From Acinetobacter schindleri CIP 107287 (GTDB lineage Bacteria; Pseudomonadota; Gammaproteobacteria; Pseudomonadales; Moraxellaceae), in NCBI RefSeq assembly GCF_000368625.1, contig NZ_KB849575.1, positions 301,192 through 365,191 of the forward strand: a DNA stretch of 64,000 nt, written 5' to 3'. The notes below the pieces were generated by a model. The model made no database searches. It was not told the origin of the DNA and saw only the letters and a program-made list of their open reading frames with translations. The position numbers were made by a program, and so were the translations under genes. The first letter of the stretch is position 1. Every line of letters starts with the position of its first letter. Positions 8,365 to 17,647 of this stretch are shown here, one piece after another.

Positions 8365-9573
8365 TTATAAAAAACTGAGATAGCTATAATAGACTGCGAA
8401 GCCTGCAATCAGGCTGAACCAGAGTGGAAGTTTTGACCGCAGCAGGTAAATCATCACGATTACAAATACCACATCTTCCCAGTCTTTCAGATAACTTTGT
8501 CCAAGTTGCAGGACCAGATAAAGTAACAGTCCGACCACTGCTGCATTAATCCCTGCCACTGCATGACGGATCACAGCTTGCTGCATCAGCCAGGACCAGT
8601 AAGGTAAGCTTGCAAAAATCAGCAAGAATGAGGGCAGGAAGATAGCAATAGTCGCCAGTAGTGCATTAAGCCAGAGCTGATCCGTCCAGTCCAATAAAGC
8701 ACCAAGATAAGTAGCAAAACTGAACAGCGGACCAGGCATCAACTGGGCAAAAGCATAGCCTAGGTCAAAAGCCTGTGCACTGACCAGCTGGGTGCTGACA
8801 AAGTCCTGATGAAGCAGGGGTAAAATGACATGTCCACCACCAAAGACCAGAGAACCTGTTCGATAGAAATCGGCAAAGAAACCGAGTTCAGACCAGTGCA
8901 GGTACTGAACCAGAAGGGGGATACTTATGAAGGGTAGCAAAAAGGCGATAAACCAGTAAACTGCATGATTTTTCTGAATATAGGGGGTGTCTAGAGTGGC
9001 ATTTTTCACTGGTGTCGATTGTAACAGTGCTTGACTTTGAAACTTGCTCATCGCAATACTGATCAAGCCAGCCAGTAGAATCACCAGGATCTGGTTAAAG
9101 CTGAGTGGGACGACAGCCAGAAAGATTGTGGCAGCGATCATTAGACTATATTGCCACCAGGATTTACAGAAGCTACGCAACATTTGCCAGAATGCCCAGC
9201 TGACCACTGCAAACACAATAAGCTGGATCACATGAAAGCTATGTGAGTTTAAAATATGAAAGTAGCGCTGTCCGAGCACGGCAACCAAAGTCATTAACAG
9301 TGCAGATGGCAAAGTAAAACCTAGCCAGGCCATTAAGGCACCGCTATAACCTCGTTGCATATAGCCGATGCCGATGCCGACCTGACTGCTACTGGGTCCT
9401 GGCAGTAATTGGGCCAATGCCACCAGTTGTTGATATTGGGCATCATTCAACCAGTTCAATTGACCGACCATCTTATGGTGGAAAAATACCAGATGTGCAG
9501 CAGGTCCGCCAAATGCGGTACATCCAAGCTTGAAGAAAGTCAGAAAAATCTGATAAAGGGTAGGTGACTGCAT
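8365..9573 (-). CDS. chrA: Chromate transporter ChrA (two-domain form)
   Basis: A 402-residue CHR superfamily membrane protein of the long-chain type with two homologous halves. The first half carries FKLGCTAFGGPAAHL at residues 13-27 and the loop LAQLLPGPSSSQVGIGIGYM; the second repeats the pattern with VFGGGHVILPLLHQ and FAQLMPGPLFSFATYLG. Characterised members export chromate and can give chromate tolerance, though some CHR proteins have other anion substrates. It is a lone gene facing the symporter gene across a shared terminator. The ATG at 9573 precedes the conserved region directly; the ribosome binding site is weak. No chrB regulator is next to it. Confidence 0.9.
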   Translation of the reverse strand: MQSPTLYQIFLTFFKLGCTAFGGPAAHLVFFHHKMVGQLNWLNDAQYQQLVALAQLLPGPSSSQVGIGIGYMQRGYSGALMAWLGFTLPSALLMTLVAVLGQRYFHILNSHSFHVIQLIVFAVVSWAFWQMLRSFCKSWWQYSLMIAATIFLAVVPLSFNQILVILLAGLISIAMSKFQSQALLQSTPVKNATLDTPYIQKNHAVYWFIAFLLPFISIPLLVQYLHWSELGFFADFYRTGSLVFGGGHVILPLLHQDFVSTQLVSAQAFDLGYAFAQLMPGPLFSFATYLGALLDWTDQLWLNALLATIAIFLPSFLLIFASLPYWSWLMQQAVIRHAVAGINAAVVGLLLYLVLQLGQSYLKDWEDVVFVIVMIYLLRSKLPLWFSLIAGFAVYYSYLSFL

Positions 9574-9695
9574 GGTAATACAGGTTTAAATAGCTATAAG
9601 TTATTCAAACTGTATGACAAATTTACGAAATTCAACAGTTAATTTAACATGGTGTTTATACACTATGCAGCTATTAAAATGAGGATAAGTGCTGT

Positions 9696-10694
9696 ATGCG
9701 GAACTATGGGTTGAGCTTCATCATGCTGGGACTGTTTTTGAACGGCTGTCAGAGCATGCCTGATCAGCGAATGGTGGCAATGAAGGCAGGTATTCAATCC
9801 AAGCAAATGCAGTACAGCACAGCACAAGCACGTCCGAATCAAATCGATTTTCTGAAGATTAAAATGACCGAGCAGCGTCCTGTGGTTGCGCTGGTTTTAG
9901 GCAGTGGTGGTGCTCGTGGTTATGCGCATATTGGCGCGATTGAGGTACTGGAGCAGGCAGGCATTCAGCCGGACATGATTGTGGGAACCAGTGCTGGCAG
10001 TATTGTTGGTTCTATTTATGCCAGTGGCAAACCTGCGATTGAGCTGCGCAATATTGCGCTGAGCATGAAAGCCAATGATGTTCGTGATTTCAGAATCGAT
10101 CTAAAAGGCTTCTTTGATGGCAAAAAAGTCGAAGACTATGTCAATTTGCAGGTAGACAATGTTCCTTTACAGGACCTGAAGATTCCCATGTTTGTGGTGG
10201 CGACAGACCTGAAAGAAGGCAAAAAAGTCGTATTTAATTATGGCAATACCGGTCAGGCGGTACGTGCATCGGTCGCGATTCCAAGTATGTTCATTCCCAC
10301 CATGATTGAAGAAAAGGAATATGTGGATGGCGGTCTGGTTAGTCCGGTACCCGTAGATGTTGCTCGTGAACTGGGTGCAGATATTGTCATCGCCATCGAT
10401 ATTCTGGCGCAGCCAATTCATACCGAAACGACCAATGTCTGGGGCTTGTTCAATCAGAATATCAACATTATGCAGAAGCGGCTTGCCTTTGAAGAATTAA
10501 AACATGCGGATGTAGTGATCCAGCCAGACTTGCGTGAGAAAGGACATATTTTTGATGTGCGTGGCAGAACTATGACTATGGAAGCGGGTATTGAAGCGGC
10601 ACGGGGGAAATTGCTTGAAATTGAACAGGTATATCAGAAACATGATTATGCAAAAGGACATCAGATTCCACAATTACTGGCCCGTGAAAAATAA
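9696..10694 (+). CDS. Patatin-like phospholipase, predicted lipoprotein
   Basis: A 332-residue patatin-family serine hydrolase of the RssA/YlaP-like bacterial group. The oxyanion-hole motif GSGGARG is at residues 69-75, the nucleophile elbow GTSAG at 97-101 puts the catalytic serine at 99, and the partner aspartate is in DGG at 211-213, so the Ser-Asp dyad is complete. A signal sequence ends in a lipobox, LNGC, with the lipidated cysteine at 18, so the enzyme should be anchored to a membrane facing the periplasm. Lipid acyl hydrolysis is the family activity; the substrate is unknown. It is a single-gene unit closed by a terminator. Confidence 0.9.
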   Translation: MRNYGLSFIMLGLFLNGCQSMPDQRMVAMKAGIQSKQMQYSTAQARPNQIDFLKIKMTEQRPVVALVLGSGGARGYAHIGAIEVLEQAGIQPDMIVGTSAGSIVGSIYASGKPAIELRNIALSMKANDVRDFRIDLKGFFDGKKVEDYVNLQVDNVPLQDLKIPMFVVATDLKEGKKVVFNYGNTGQAVRASVAIPSMFIPTMIEEKEYVDGGLVSPVPVDVARELGADIVIAIDILAQPIHTETTNVWGLFNQNINIMQKRLAFEELKHADVVIQPDLREKGHIFDVRGRTMTMEAGIEAARGKLLEIEQVYQKHDYAKGHQIPQLLAREK

Positions 10695-10716
10695 TCTCTA
10701 AAGCAGCTATTCAATT

Positions 10717-10749
10717 AAAACCCTTATTTGTAATAAATGAGGGTTTTTT
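10717..10749 (+). terminator. Intrinsic terminator after the patatin gene
   Basis: AAACCCT and AGGGTTT arms enclose an AT-rich inner stem (ATTT/AAAT) and are followed by a run of T. The hairpin begins 22 bases after the stop codon. Confidence 0.85.
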
Positions 10750-11038
10750 AATTCGTATATTCAAAAAAATAATAAGAATTACTTATAAGAAAATATCAAT
10801 CTATAGAAAATATGAGCTAAGTGTTATTAAGTATATATTAATAAAAAATAATCAGCTTTAAAAATATAAGCCACTGAAATTTAAATAAATTACTAGTATT
10901 AATATATTATTAAAGTATATATTTTTAGAATCTTATATGGTTATTTATATACTTAAGTTTATCAATTGTTTGAAAATTCAATCAGTCATGTCAGAATGCA
11001 ATTAATGAAAACAGATAAGATCAAATCTAGGATGACAT
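10750..11038. other. Very AT-rich gap
   Basis: Nearly all A and T, with no frame longer than a few codons behind a ribosome binding site. Such DNA often binds nucleoid proteins of the H-NS type. A promoter for the small gene at 11039 should be in it, but the base bias makes -10 look-alikes too common to choose one. Confidence 0.6.
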
Positions 11039-11215
11039 ATGAATAATCTTGAAGTCGGGCAGCAGGTCAAACTGGCTCAGTTCGAGCAATACATCTTTAA
11101 AGTGACTGCTACACATCAGGATGGCACTTATACCGTAGAAACACAGCTCGACGGTCAGCAAGTATTGAGTTATCAAAATGTCGCTCAGGAAATGTTAAGA
11201 CTCAGTGCTGACTAA
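11039..11215 (+). CDS. Small unknown protein, 58 residues
   Basis: The frame runs from an ATG at 11039 to a TAA ending at 11215 and starts MNNLEVGQQVKLAQFEQYIF. AGGA stands six bases before the ATG, which supports translation. The protein is acidic, soluble, without signal or membrane segment, and has alternating polar and hydrophobic residues (QQVKL, YIFKVTA, TYTVETQ) that suggest a small beta-barrel such as an SH3-like fold; that is only a guess. Base composition of the frame is normal for the genome and contrasts with the extremely AT-rich DNA on its left, another sign of a real gene. No function can be assigned. Confidence 0.65.
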   Translation: MNNLEVGQQVKLAQFEQYIFKVTATHQDGTYTVETQLDGQQVLSYQNVAQEMLRLSAD

Positions 11216-11462
11216 AGGATGAGTAGAAGAATTTATCTATGAGAAGTTATGAAAACAGTCTGGATAAATTCTTAATTCCATCTATATACAGATTATTCAT
11301 CATGAAAATAATAAAGAAATAATGATTTTCTGAAATACAGGTTCGATGGAATATCATTCAAGCGGCTTCTATTATATTTATTTCTGTATGAAATCATTTT
11401 TCATATAAATAATAATGATGGATTTTTTGCCGAATAGAACATTTAATTAGTAGTAAAAACGA

Positions 11463-11468
11463 TATAAT
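11463..11468 (+). promoter_or_regulatory. -10 box of the thioesterase promoter
   Basis: A perfect TATAAT. No good -35 is seen at 16-18 bases upstream. Transcription would begin near 11475, after the first ATG of the open frame (11470), which supports the later start at 11512. Confidence 0.55.
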
Positions 11469-11511
11469 AATGTGCTTATATCATTGTCATTCAAAGAGTT
11501 CAAAGAAAGCG

Positions 11512-12033
11512 ATGGCCCCATTAGATCAAATTGCACCAGCTTCAGACGATCAGTCAGAATTAACAATGACTGTTCTTATGACGCCAGACATGGCGAATTT
11601 TTCAGGAAATGTCCACGGTGGTACCATTCTGAAATTGCTGGATCAGGTTGCTTATGCCTGTGCGAGCCGCTATTCAGGCAGTTATGTGGTTACGCTGTCC
11701 GTGGATAAAGTGAATTTTAAAGAACCTATTCACGTGGGTGAACTGGTGACTTTCCTGGCGAGTGTGAACCATGTGGGCCGTACTTCGATGGAAATCGGGA
11801 TCCGTGTAGAGGCGCAGAATATCCAGAAACGTACTGTGCGTCATACCAACAGCTGCTACTTTACTATGGTGGCAGTCGATGAAAATGGTAAACCGCAACA
11901 TATTCCGCCACTGAATCTTGATAATGACTGGAAACGTTGCCGTTTTGAAGCAGCTGAACAGCGTAAGATTGCTAGACTGCAAGAAAATCATCATCCTTCT
12001 TGCAGTATTTATAAGAAAACAGCCCACAGCTAA
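11512..12033 (+). CDS. Acyl-CoA thioesterase, hotdog fold (YciA/BACH-like)
   Basis: A 173-residue cytosolic acyl-CoA hydrolase of the hotdog superfamily. The helix-forming signature MANFSGNVHGGTILKLLDQ lies near residues 28-46 with the conserved Asn, His-Gly-Gly and Asp positions of the YciA and brain acyl-CoA hydrolase families; the VTLSVDKVNFKEPIHVGE strand follows. The likely reaction is release of CoA from long or medium acyl-CoA. An upstream ATG at 11470 exists in frame, but a perfect TATAAT at 11463-11468 would place the transcript start after it, and AAGAAAG precedes the ATG at 11512. It is a single gene with its own terminator. Confidence 0.9.
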   Translation: MAPLDQIAPASDDQSELTMTVLMTPDMANFSGNVHGGTILKLLDQVAYACASRYSGSYVVTLSVDKVNFKEPIHVGELVTFLASVNHVGRTSMEIGIRVEAQNIQKRTVRHTNSCYFTMVAVDENGKPQHIPPLNLDNDWKRCRFEAAEQRKIARLQENHHPSCSIYKKTAHS

Positions 12034-12046
12034 TTTCTATAAAGTG

Positions 12047-12077
12047 AAAAAAGACCTCAAATTAGAGGTCTTTTTTT
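12047..12077 (+). terminator. Intrinsic terminator after the thioesterase gene
   Basis: AAAGACCTC and GAGGTCTTT form the stem around AAATTA, followed by seven T. Confidence 0.92.
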
Positions 12078-12099
12078 GGCCTGTGCTTTTCATACGGAC

Positions 12100-12128
12100 T
12101 GGTCATAACCCTATAAATCATCTATTAT
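12100..12128 (+). promoter_or_regulatory. Promoter of the TetR gene
   Basis: TGGTCA (12100-12105) and TATTAT (12123-12128) are separated by 17 bases, matching the sigma-70 consensus at 4 of 6 and 5 of 6 positions. The start point would fall near 12135, inside the palindrome at 12129-12148. Confidence 0.5.
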
Positions 12129-12148
12129 GAAACGATACGTATCGTTTC
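12129..12148. promoter_or_regulatory. 20-base perfect palindrome, probable TetR operator
   Basis: GAAACGATACGTATCGTTTC is its own reverse complement. It directly follows the -10 box and covers the expected transcription start of the TetR-family gene. The ATACGTAT core and 10-base half-sites are like operators of many TetR-family repressors, so negative autoregulation is likely. Since the MFS gene follows the repressor closely, the site would control both. Confidence 0.7.
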
Positions 12149-12156
12149 GTTTTTTA

Positions 12157-12729
12157 ATGGATTATATGATACTAGAAGAAAAAGGCTCACGTCGTCAGAA
12201 ATGTATTTTGCAGGCGGTGGCGGAAGCATTGACTGAATATGAATATCATCAGCTCACCATTGAAGATGTCGCTGCACGGGCGGGGGTGGGTAAGTCCACC
12301 ATTTACCGCTGGTGGAAACATAAGTCTGAACTGGTTCTGGATACCTTCAGAGCACATACCGCGTCTATTTTTGATCTGGATTTTTCCAGGTCTTTGGAAG
12401 ATAACCTGGTACAGCAATTAATACGGTTATCTCAGGCACTAGATCATCCGGTAGGACGGGCATTACTGGTGGTGATGGCTAATCATCGTGAACTTGCAGG
12501 GGAATTTTTTACCCAGTATCTGCTACCGCGTCGAGAACAAATGCGCGGCTTGATCCAGCAAGCGATTGAGCGTGGAGAAATCCGTGCGGACTATAATTTT
12601 GAATTGATGCTGGACTGTTTGTACGGTCCGATTCACTACCAGATTATCTTTTTTAACAAAATGCCGGATGAGAATTATATTCGCGCGCTGGTTGCACTGA
12701 ACCTACAGCCTGCAAGACCTCAGGCCTGA
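12157..12729 (+). CDS. TetR/AcrR family transcriptional repressor
   Basis: About 190 residues with an N-terminal helix-turn-helix of the TetR type (LTIEDVAARAGVGKSTIYRW, the recognition helix ending in IYRWW) and a ligand-binding C-terminal domain. The longest frame opens at 12127, but that ATG lies within the promoter-operator, so the true start should be the ATG at 12157 or at 12166. No good ribosome binding site precedes either. It is followed 31 bases later by an MFS exporter gene, its likely target, and the palindrome before it is its likely binding site. The inducer is unknown. Confidence 0.85.
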   Translation: MDYMILEEKGSRRQKCILQAVAEALTEYEYHQLTIEDVAARAGVGKSTIYRWWKHKSELVLDTFRAHTASIFDLDFSRSLEDNLVQQLIRLSQALDHPVGRALLVVMANHRELAGEFFTQYLLPRREQMRGLIQQAIERGEIRADYNFELMLDCLYGPIHYQIIFFNKMPDENYIRALVALNLQPARPQA

Positions 12730-12760
12730 TTTTAGAATTTTCTGTATATAGTTGGTTTTT

Positions 12761-13948
12761 ATGTTTAGCACGACAGCTCCCTTATGGAATCGCTCATTTA
12801 TTTTGTGCGTACTGAATAATTTATTTCTATTTACCTATTATTTTGCCCTGATCGCGATTTTGCCAATCTACATCACCACGGATCTGGGTGGAACGGTGAA
12901 AGAAGCGGGCTTGGCGCTGACCTTATTTTTGGTGTCTTCTATTGCCATTCGTCCTTTTTCAGGTTTGATTATTGAGAAATTGGGTAAGAAACTGGCGATG
13001 CGTGGGGCAGGACTCCTATTTGCGCTGTTTGCCTTTAGTTATCTGCTGATTGATAGCATGAGTTCATTACTGATCGTGCGTTTTCTGCATGGTATCTGGT
13101 TCAGTATTTTGACTACGGTGACCGTACCGGTAGCCAATGACTTTATTCCGGATCAGCGTAAAGGGGAAGGTATGGGCTATTTCGTCATGTCGACCAATCT
13201 GGGCGTAGTATTTGGTCCGCTGATTGCCTTGACTACGATTCAGTTCACCAGCTTTCAGATGCTGTTTGGCATTCTCGCCGTCCTGATCAGTTTGGGATTG
13301 ATCTTCAGTTTAATCTTGAATATTCGAGAGCTGCCTCAAGCGAAAGTAAAAACTGCAGAAAAATCGCGATTAAGCTTGCAGGATATTATCGAAACGAAAG
13401 TCCTGGCTGTGAGCTTTGTAGCACTACTTACTGCATTTGCTTATTCCAGTATTACCAGCTTTATTACGGTCTTTGCAGAAACCAAGCAGCTGTTGGCCTA
13501 TGTCAGCCTGTTCTTTATTGTCTTCGCGTTGTCCATGTTGCTCGTGCGTCCTTGGGTCGGTAAGTTCTATGACAGTAAAGGTCCAGATGCCGTGATCTAT
13601 CCATCATTGATCTTTTTTGCCTTAGGTCTGGTGCTGGTCACTTTAGTCAATAATCAATGGATGTTGTGGCTCTCTGCTGTTTTTATTGGGATTGGCTATG
13701 GTTCACTTTTCCCATGCCTGCAAACTCTGGCGATTCAGGCGGTGGAGAAACAGCGTATGGGACATGCCATCTCAACCTTCTTTACCTTGTTTGATCTTGG
13801 TTTAGCAGTCGGGTCTGTAATGATGGGTATTTTTATAGCGCATTGGGGGTATGAAACCACATATATGTTATGTGCGATGATCGTGATATTGACTCTGCTG
13901 GTCTATCGATACACCATATCCAAAAAACGAACAAAAATAGCGATATAA
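12761..13948 (+). CDS. MFS transporter, probably an exporter
   Basis: A 395-residue major facilitator protein with about twelve helices. Helix 1 begins at residue 12; the loop between helices 2 and 3 has a weakened motif A (FSGLIIEKLGKKLAMRGAG), and an antiporter-like GPLIALT stretch occurs in helix 5. The nearest described relatives are arabinose-efflux-like permeases and drug exporters. I start at the ATG at 12761; a TTG at 12752 adds three residues. The gene sits between a TetR and a LysR gene, which fits a regulated efflux or uptake unit. The stop is only 13 bases before the LysR gene. Confidence 0.85.
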   Translation: MFSTTAPLWNRSFILCVLNNLFLFTYYFALIAILPIYITTDLGGTVKEAGLALTLFLVSSIAIRPFSGLIIEKLGKKLAMRGAGLLFALFAFSYLLIDSMSSLLIVRFLHGIWFSILTTVTVPVANDFIPDQRKGEGMGYFVMSTNLGVVFGPLIALTTIQFTSFQMLFGILAVLISLGLIFSLILNIRELPQAKVKTAEKSRLSLQDIIETKVLAVSFVALLTAFAYSSITSFITVFAETKQLLAYVSLFFIVFALSMLLVRPWVGKFYDSKGPDAVIYPSLIFFALGLVLVTLVNNQWMLWLSAVFIGIGYGSLFPCLQTLAIQAVEKQRMGHAISTFFTLFDLGLAVGSVMMGIFIAHWGYETTYMLCAMIVILTLLVYRYTISKKRTKIAI

Positions 13949-13961
13949 CAGGAATAAGAAC

Positions 13962-14855
13962 ATGGAACTTAGACATTTACGTTATTTTTGTATGGTTGCA
14001 CGCGAACTCAACTTTACTCGTGCTGCGGAAAAGCTAAATACAGTGCAGCCTTCTCTTAGCCAGCAGATCAAAGATCTGGAACAGGAAGTTGGGGTCAAGC
14101 TATTAGAACGTTCTAACCGTAAAGTTGAGCTGACCGAAGCAGGAGAGGTATTTCTCAAAGAAGCTTTGCAGAGTCTGGAACATGCTGAACGGGCGATCCA
14201 ATTGGCTCGCCAAGTCGCAGAAGTGGAAAAAGAGCATTTGGATATTGGCTTTGTACCTGTGGCAGAAATGAAAATTTTCCCTTACATCATGCCGAATATC
14301 CGTGCGCATTTTCCGGATTTAAAAGCCCAGTTCCATAGCCTGACCGATGCTGAACAGTTTTCATGGCTTCGTCAGGGGACAATTGATATCGCTTTTACCC
14401 GCTATCCAGATCCTTCAGCAGAATTTGAATCGATCAAGATTTTTGATGAGCCATTAACCTTGATCGTACCGCGCGACTCCGATGTAAGAGATATACCTGC
14501 CTTAAGTATCAAGAATTTTGCAGGACGTAACTTCGTGATCAGTGATGAACAGGCTTCACCTCAGCTGTTTAATATCATCCATGAATTTCTGAAGAAGTCC
14601 GGTATTAAGGTCAATGTGGTACAGCATTCCACCAATATTTTGCTGAATGTGAATCTGGTCGGTATGGGAGTAGGCTGGAGTTTAGTACCGGCTTATGTCA
14701 TTCCGTTATTAGGTGAAAATATTATGGTGAAAAAGACCATCGAGCCGCTCCCGATGATTGGTTTGTATGCGACTTATCGCAAGGATCAGAAACATGAAGT
14801 GATTAACCTGATCCTGAAAGTGTTAAAAGAAAAATTCTGCCTGGATTTATTTTAA
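13962..14855 (+). CDS. LysR family transcriptional regulator
   Basis: A 297-residue LysR-type regulator. The winged helix-turn-helix is at the N-terminus (MELRHLRYFCMVARELNFTR then AAEKLNTVQPSLSQQIKDLE), and a periplasmic-binding-protein-like effector domain covers roughly residues 90-290. The N-terminus resembles the CatM/BenM group of Acinetobacter that respond to aromatic acids, but the effector domain is too different to name a ligand. Unusually for the family it is co-oriented with, and just 13 bases behind, the MFS gene instead of being divergent from a target; it may be the third gene of the TetR-controlled unit. Confidence 0.88.
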   Translation: MELRHLRYFCMVARELNFTRAAEKLNTVQPSLSQQIKDLEQEVGVKLLERSNRKVELTEAGEVFLKEALQSLEHAERAIQLARQVAEVEKEHLDIGFVPVAEMKIFPYIMPNIRAHFPDLKAQFHSLTDAEQFSWLRQGTIDIAFTRYPDPSAEFESIKIFDEPLTLIVPRDSDVRDIPALSIKNFAGRNFVISDEQASPQLFNIIHEFLKKSGIKVNVVQHSTNILLNVNLVGMGVGWSLVPAYVIPLLGENIMVKKTIEPLPMIGLYATYRKDQKHEVINLILKVLKEKFCLDLF

Positions 14856-14984
14856 TTTAGGGAGAGGGATCGGCTAGGGAAACCGACACAGATGAGGATG
14901 AAATGATTGGTAGCATATCCTCACTAATCTCACTCTAAAATAACGCTATAGTCAGGGAATAAAATAAAGCATAGGTTCACGATT

Positions 14985-15602
14985 ATGATGACCTTATATA
15001 ATAATCCGCAGTCTCGCGGCCTGACTTTGCTGTCCTTGCTGAAAGAGCTGGAGATTGAAAATCAGCTTGAGCAGATTGAAATTGCTTATACTGAGATGCA
15101 CCAGCCAGCTTATGAGCAGATTAATCCCATGGGTAAGGTTCCATGTCTGGTGGATGATGGTATTGTCATTTCAGAAATGGCAGCAATTTATGTCTATCTG
15201 GCAGATAAATATCGGGAGAAAGGTCTGGCGCCTGCACTAGATGACCCTAAGCGCGGAGCTTATCTGAAATGGATGTTCTTCTGCCATGGCCCTTTTACTG
15301 AATATATTGATATCAAAAACCTCAAGGTACTTCAGACAGAGATCGAAAAGAATCGTAGAAGCCTGAGCTTTGGTCACGAAGATTCTGTATTTAGTTTCCT
15401 TAAGCAGGAAATACAGAGAGCAAATCCATATTTACTTGGTGAAAAATGTTCGGCTGCAGATTTATATGTGGCTTATTGTTTAATCTTTGCTATTTCCTCC
15501 GAAATATTACCGCCTTTTGAGGAGTTCAAGCCTTTTTTACAGCAGATGGCGTACCGTGATTCACTCAAAGATATTCCATGGTTTGAGCGATACCGTACTT
15601 AG
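14985..15602 (+). CDS. Glutathione S-transferase family protein
   Basis: A 205-residue protein with an N-terminal thioredoxin-like GST domain (MMTLYNNPQSRG, then NPMGKVPCLVDDGIVISEMA with the cis-proline and the Ser-Glu pair for glutathione) and an all-helical C-terminal domain. The serine in NPQSRG could be the activating residue, as in bacterial beta-like or theta-like enzymes. Function is probably conjugation or isomerisation with glutathione; substrate unknown. It stands alone after the LysR gene and ends at a terminator shared with the monooxygenase gene. Two adjacent ATG codons are possible starts. Confidence 0.85.
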   Translation: MMTLYNNPQSRGLTLLSLLKELEIENQLEQIEIAYTEMHQPAYEQINPMGKVPCLVDDGIVISEMAAIYVYLADKYREKGLAPALDDPKRGAYLKWMFFCHGPFTEYIDIKNLKVLQTEIEKNRRSLSFGHEDSVFSFLKQEIQRANPYLLGEKCSAADLYVAYCLIFAISSEILPPFEEFKPFLQQMAYRDSLKDIPWFERYRT

Positions 15603-15632
15603 CTGAAACCTTATTTATTGTCATCCATAAAT

Positions 15633-15661
15633 AAAAAAACCACGCCGTAGCGTGGTTTTTT
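15633..15661. terminator. Bidirectional terminator between GST and monooxygenase genes
   Basis: AACCACGC and GCGTGGTT arms around CGTA with seven A before and six T after. Confidence 0.9.
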
Positions 15662-15676
15662 AAGTCAGGTCAATTA

Positions 15677-17281
15677 TTATTTAACATGGAGCTTGTTGAA
15701 CAGCGCCTTGCTTGTGCTTTCCATAGATTGAGGAATGGCAAGGGCAGCAACGAAGCGGTCTGGACGCAGGATGACGATAGAATCTTTGGTCTTGCCAAAC
15801 CATGTACGGATATCAGTGCCGATATCACCAATGGTAATAACATCTTCATATTGCTTGCGCTGTTGATTAGACAGCTGAACCGCAGGAATGACCTGAATGA
15901 ACTTCACGCCAAGTTTTTTCCATTGCTGCATTGATTCCTTGCTTAAGCCCCATTTCGGATCTACACCCCAGGCAATGATAGCAAAGTCATTACCAATGAC
16001 TTCATCCAGTAATACTGTTTCACCAGATTCCAGTTTGACCTGTGGCTGAATGAACATTTTCCCGATTGGAGAGTCTTTCTGAGCATTCGCCAGTAACGCA
16101 CCATCATGATATTTAGGCATTGGTTTAAAGCGCATTTCCAGCAGGTACTGTTTGATTGGCTTAATATAGTTCAATGCATAGGCAATACCGTCACGCACAA
16201 AACCTTGCCATTTTTTCGGTGGCGCTAGCACATGGCCTGCCATGACTGAAAGATCGATCATCGCTTTGGCATGGTCCTTACGTTCTACCTGGTAAGAGTC
16301 CAGTAAGTCTGGGCCTGCTTTGCCTTGTACCACTAGTGCTACTTTCCAGGCCAGGTTAAAGGCATCACGCATACCGCTGTTATAGCCTTGACCTTGCCAT
16401 ACAGGCATAATGTGCGCAGCATCACCGGCAAGCAGAATACGGTCGGCACGGAATTTGTCCGCAATACGCGCATTATGGGTATAAACACGCTGACGGATCA
16501 CTTCAATACCATCAGTATTTGGCAGGACTTTAGACAAGAGTTTGGCAATATTTTCTGGCTTGCTCAATTCTTCCTGCGTTTCACCTGGCATGACCATGAA
16601 TTCGAAACGACGGATACCGTGAGGCAGGGCAGCAGATACATAAGAACGCACCGGGTCACAGCACAGGTAAATATGCGGGGTTGCCAATGGGTCATTGTCA
16701 ATATCGATCACAATCCACTGGTTTGGTGCAGTTTCACCCTCAAATGGAATATTTAAAGTACGACGCACATAAGAGTTACCGCCATCACATGTGATCAGGT
16801 ATTGCGCGCGTACAACTTCCGAACCACCATCTTTGCTCTGAACATTTAGTGTTACGCCGTCAGCATCTTGGCTGAAATGAGTCAAGTGACGAGAGAACAG
16901 TACTTCAGTTTTCTTATACTTTTTTAGACCTTGCAGTAGAACATTGTCTACCTGTGGCTGAATAAATGCGTTACGGCGAGAGAAGCCAAACTCACGCGTC
17001 AATGGTTGAATATCCGCAAAACAGCGACCTTTCGGAGTCAGGAAACGCATCGCATGGTTGGGTGTGGTATGTGGAAGAACCTGATCCACCAGACCTAATG
17101 ATTGAATCGTACGCAATGATTCATCATCAATGCCAATTGCACGAGGGTAATCAATCAGGCTGTCCAGCTGTTCAACTACAGTGACCTGTACGCCCTGTTT
17201 ACTCAGGTAGTTAGCAATCGTCAGACCTACCGGACCTGCACCCAAAATGGCTACTTCAGTTGTGTAATTTGCATTGCTCAT
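15677..17281 (-). CDS. FAD-dependent aromatic monooxygenase, MhpA-like
   Basis: A 534-residue group A flavin hydroxylase similar to MhpA, 3-(3-hydroxyphenyl)propionate 2-hydroxylase. The Rossmann FAD motif [13 protein letters not shown] is at residues 14-26, the DG motif [10 protein letters not shown] in the middle, and the GD motif [17 protein letters not shown] near two-thirds of the length. A thioredoxin-like C-terminal domain of the phenol hydroxylase type follows. The ATG at 17281 is chosen because AAGGAA lies upstream; the frame opens 27 bases earlier without a ribosome site. None of the other mhp genes is nearby, so the substrate is uncertain and the name MhpA is by similarity only. 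Confidence 0.82.
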   Translation of the reverse strand: MSNANYTTEVAILGAGPVGLTIANYLSKQGVQVTVVEQLDSLIDYPRAIGIDDESLRTIQSLGLVDQVLPHTTPNHAMRFLTPKGRCFADIQPLTREFGFSRRNAFIQPQVDNVLLQGLKKYKKTEVLFSRHLTHFSQDADGVTLNVQSKDGGSEVVRAQYLITCDGGNSYVRRTLNIPFEGETAPNQWIVIDIDNDPLATPHIYLCCDPVRSYVSAALPHGIRRFEFMVMPGETQEELSKPENIAKLLSKVLPNTDGIEVIRQRVYTHNARIADKFRADRILLAGDAAHIMPVWQGQGYNSGMRDAFNLAWKVALVVQGKAGPDLLDSYQVERKDHAKAMIDLSVMAGHVLAPPKKWQGFVRDGIAYALNYIKPIKQYLLEMRFKPMPKYHDGALLANAQKDSPIGKMFIQPQVKLESGETVLLDEVIGNDFAIIAWGVDPKWGLSKESMQQWKKLGVKFIQVIPAVQLSNQQRKQYEDVITIGDIGTDIRTWFGKTKDSIVILRPDRFVAALAIPQSMESTSKALFNKLHVK

Positions 17282-17647
17282 CGCAAGGTTCCTTAAATCC
17301 GTCCACAATGAAGTGGATTAAGGGCCAAATCCAAAGTCTAAACAAGCTATGCCATAGTCGGTGCTACATAGTTATAATGCATGGTGAAAAAACAATTTTA
17401 ATATTCATATTATTGATAAATAACAAAATTTATTAATATGTCTCATAGTCTGGAGTGATTTAATAATTATCATTTATTATGATAGAAAGTAAAAAGAGCT
17501 TAGAAAAATGGCTGAATGCAGAGGTCTGCAATCAGCCATTTAAAGTTCCTGTAGAGTATGGAGTATAAATCCACTGGAGAGTTACCCAACAGGAGCTATG
17601 AGTACCCGAATGAACGGCTACTCATTATCGGTAAAAGCAAAATTGCC
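17282..17647. other. Gap with an upstream hairpin before the monooxygenase gene
   Basis: TCCAC and GTGGA around a short loop near 17309-17323 form a small inverted repeat just upstream of the monooxygenase ribosome site. The rest is AT-rich (17390-17480) with no supported gene. An 18-codon frame beginning near 17599 has AGGAG too close to its ATG to be convincing. Confidence 0.4.

Noticed and set aside
11238..11321. 27-codon frame after the 58-residue protein gene
   Set aside because: No ribosome binding site; AT-driven composition.
12127..12156. N-terminal extension of the TetR protein from an earlier ATG
   Set aside because: The ATG is part of the -10/operator region and would lie upstream of the transcript start.
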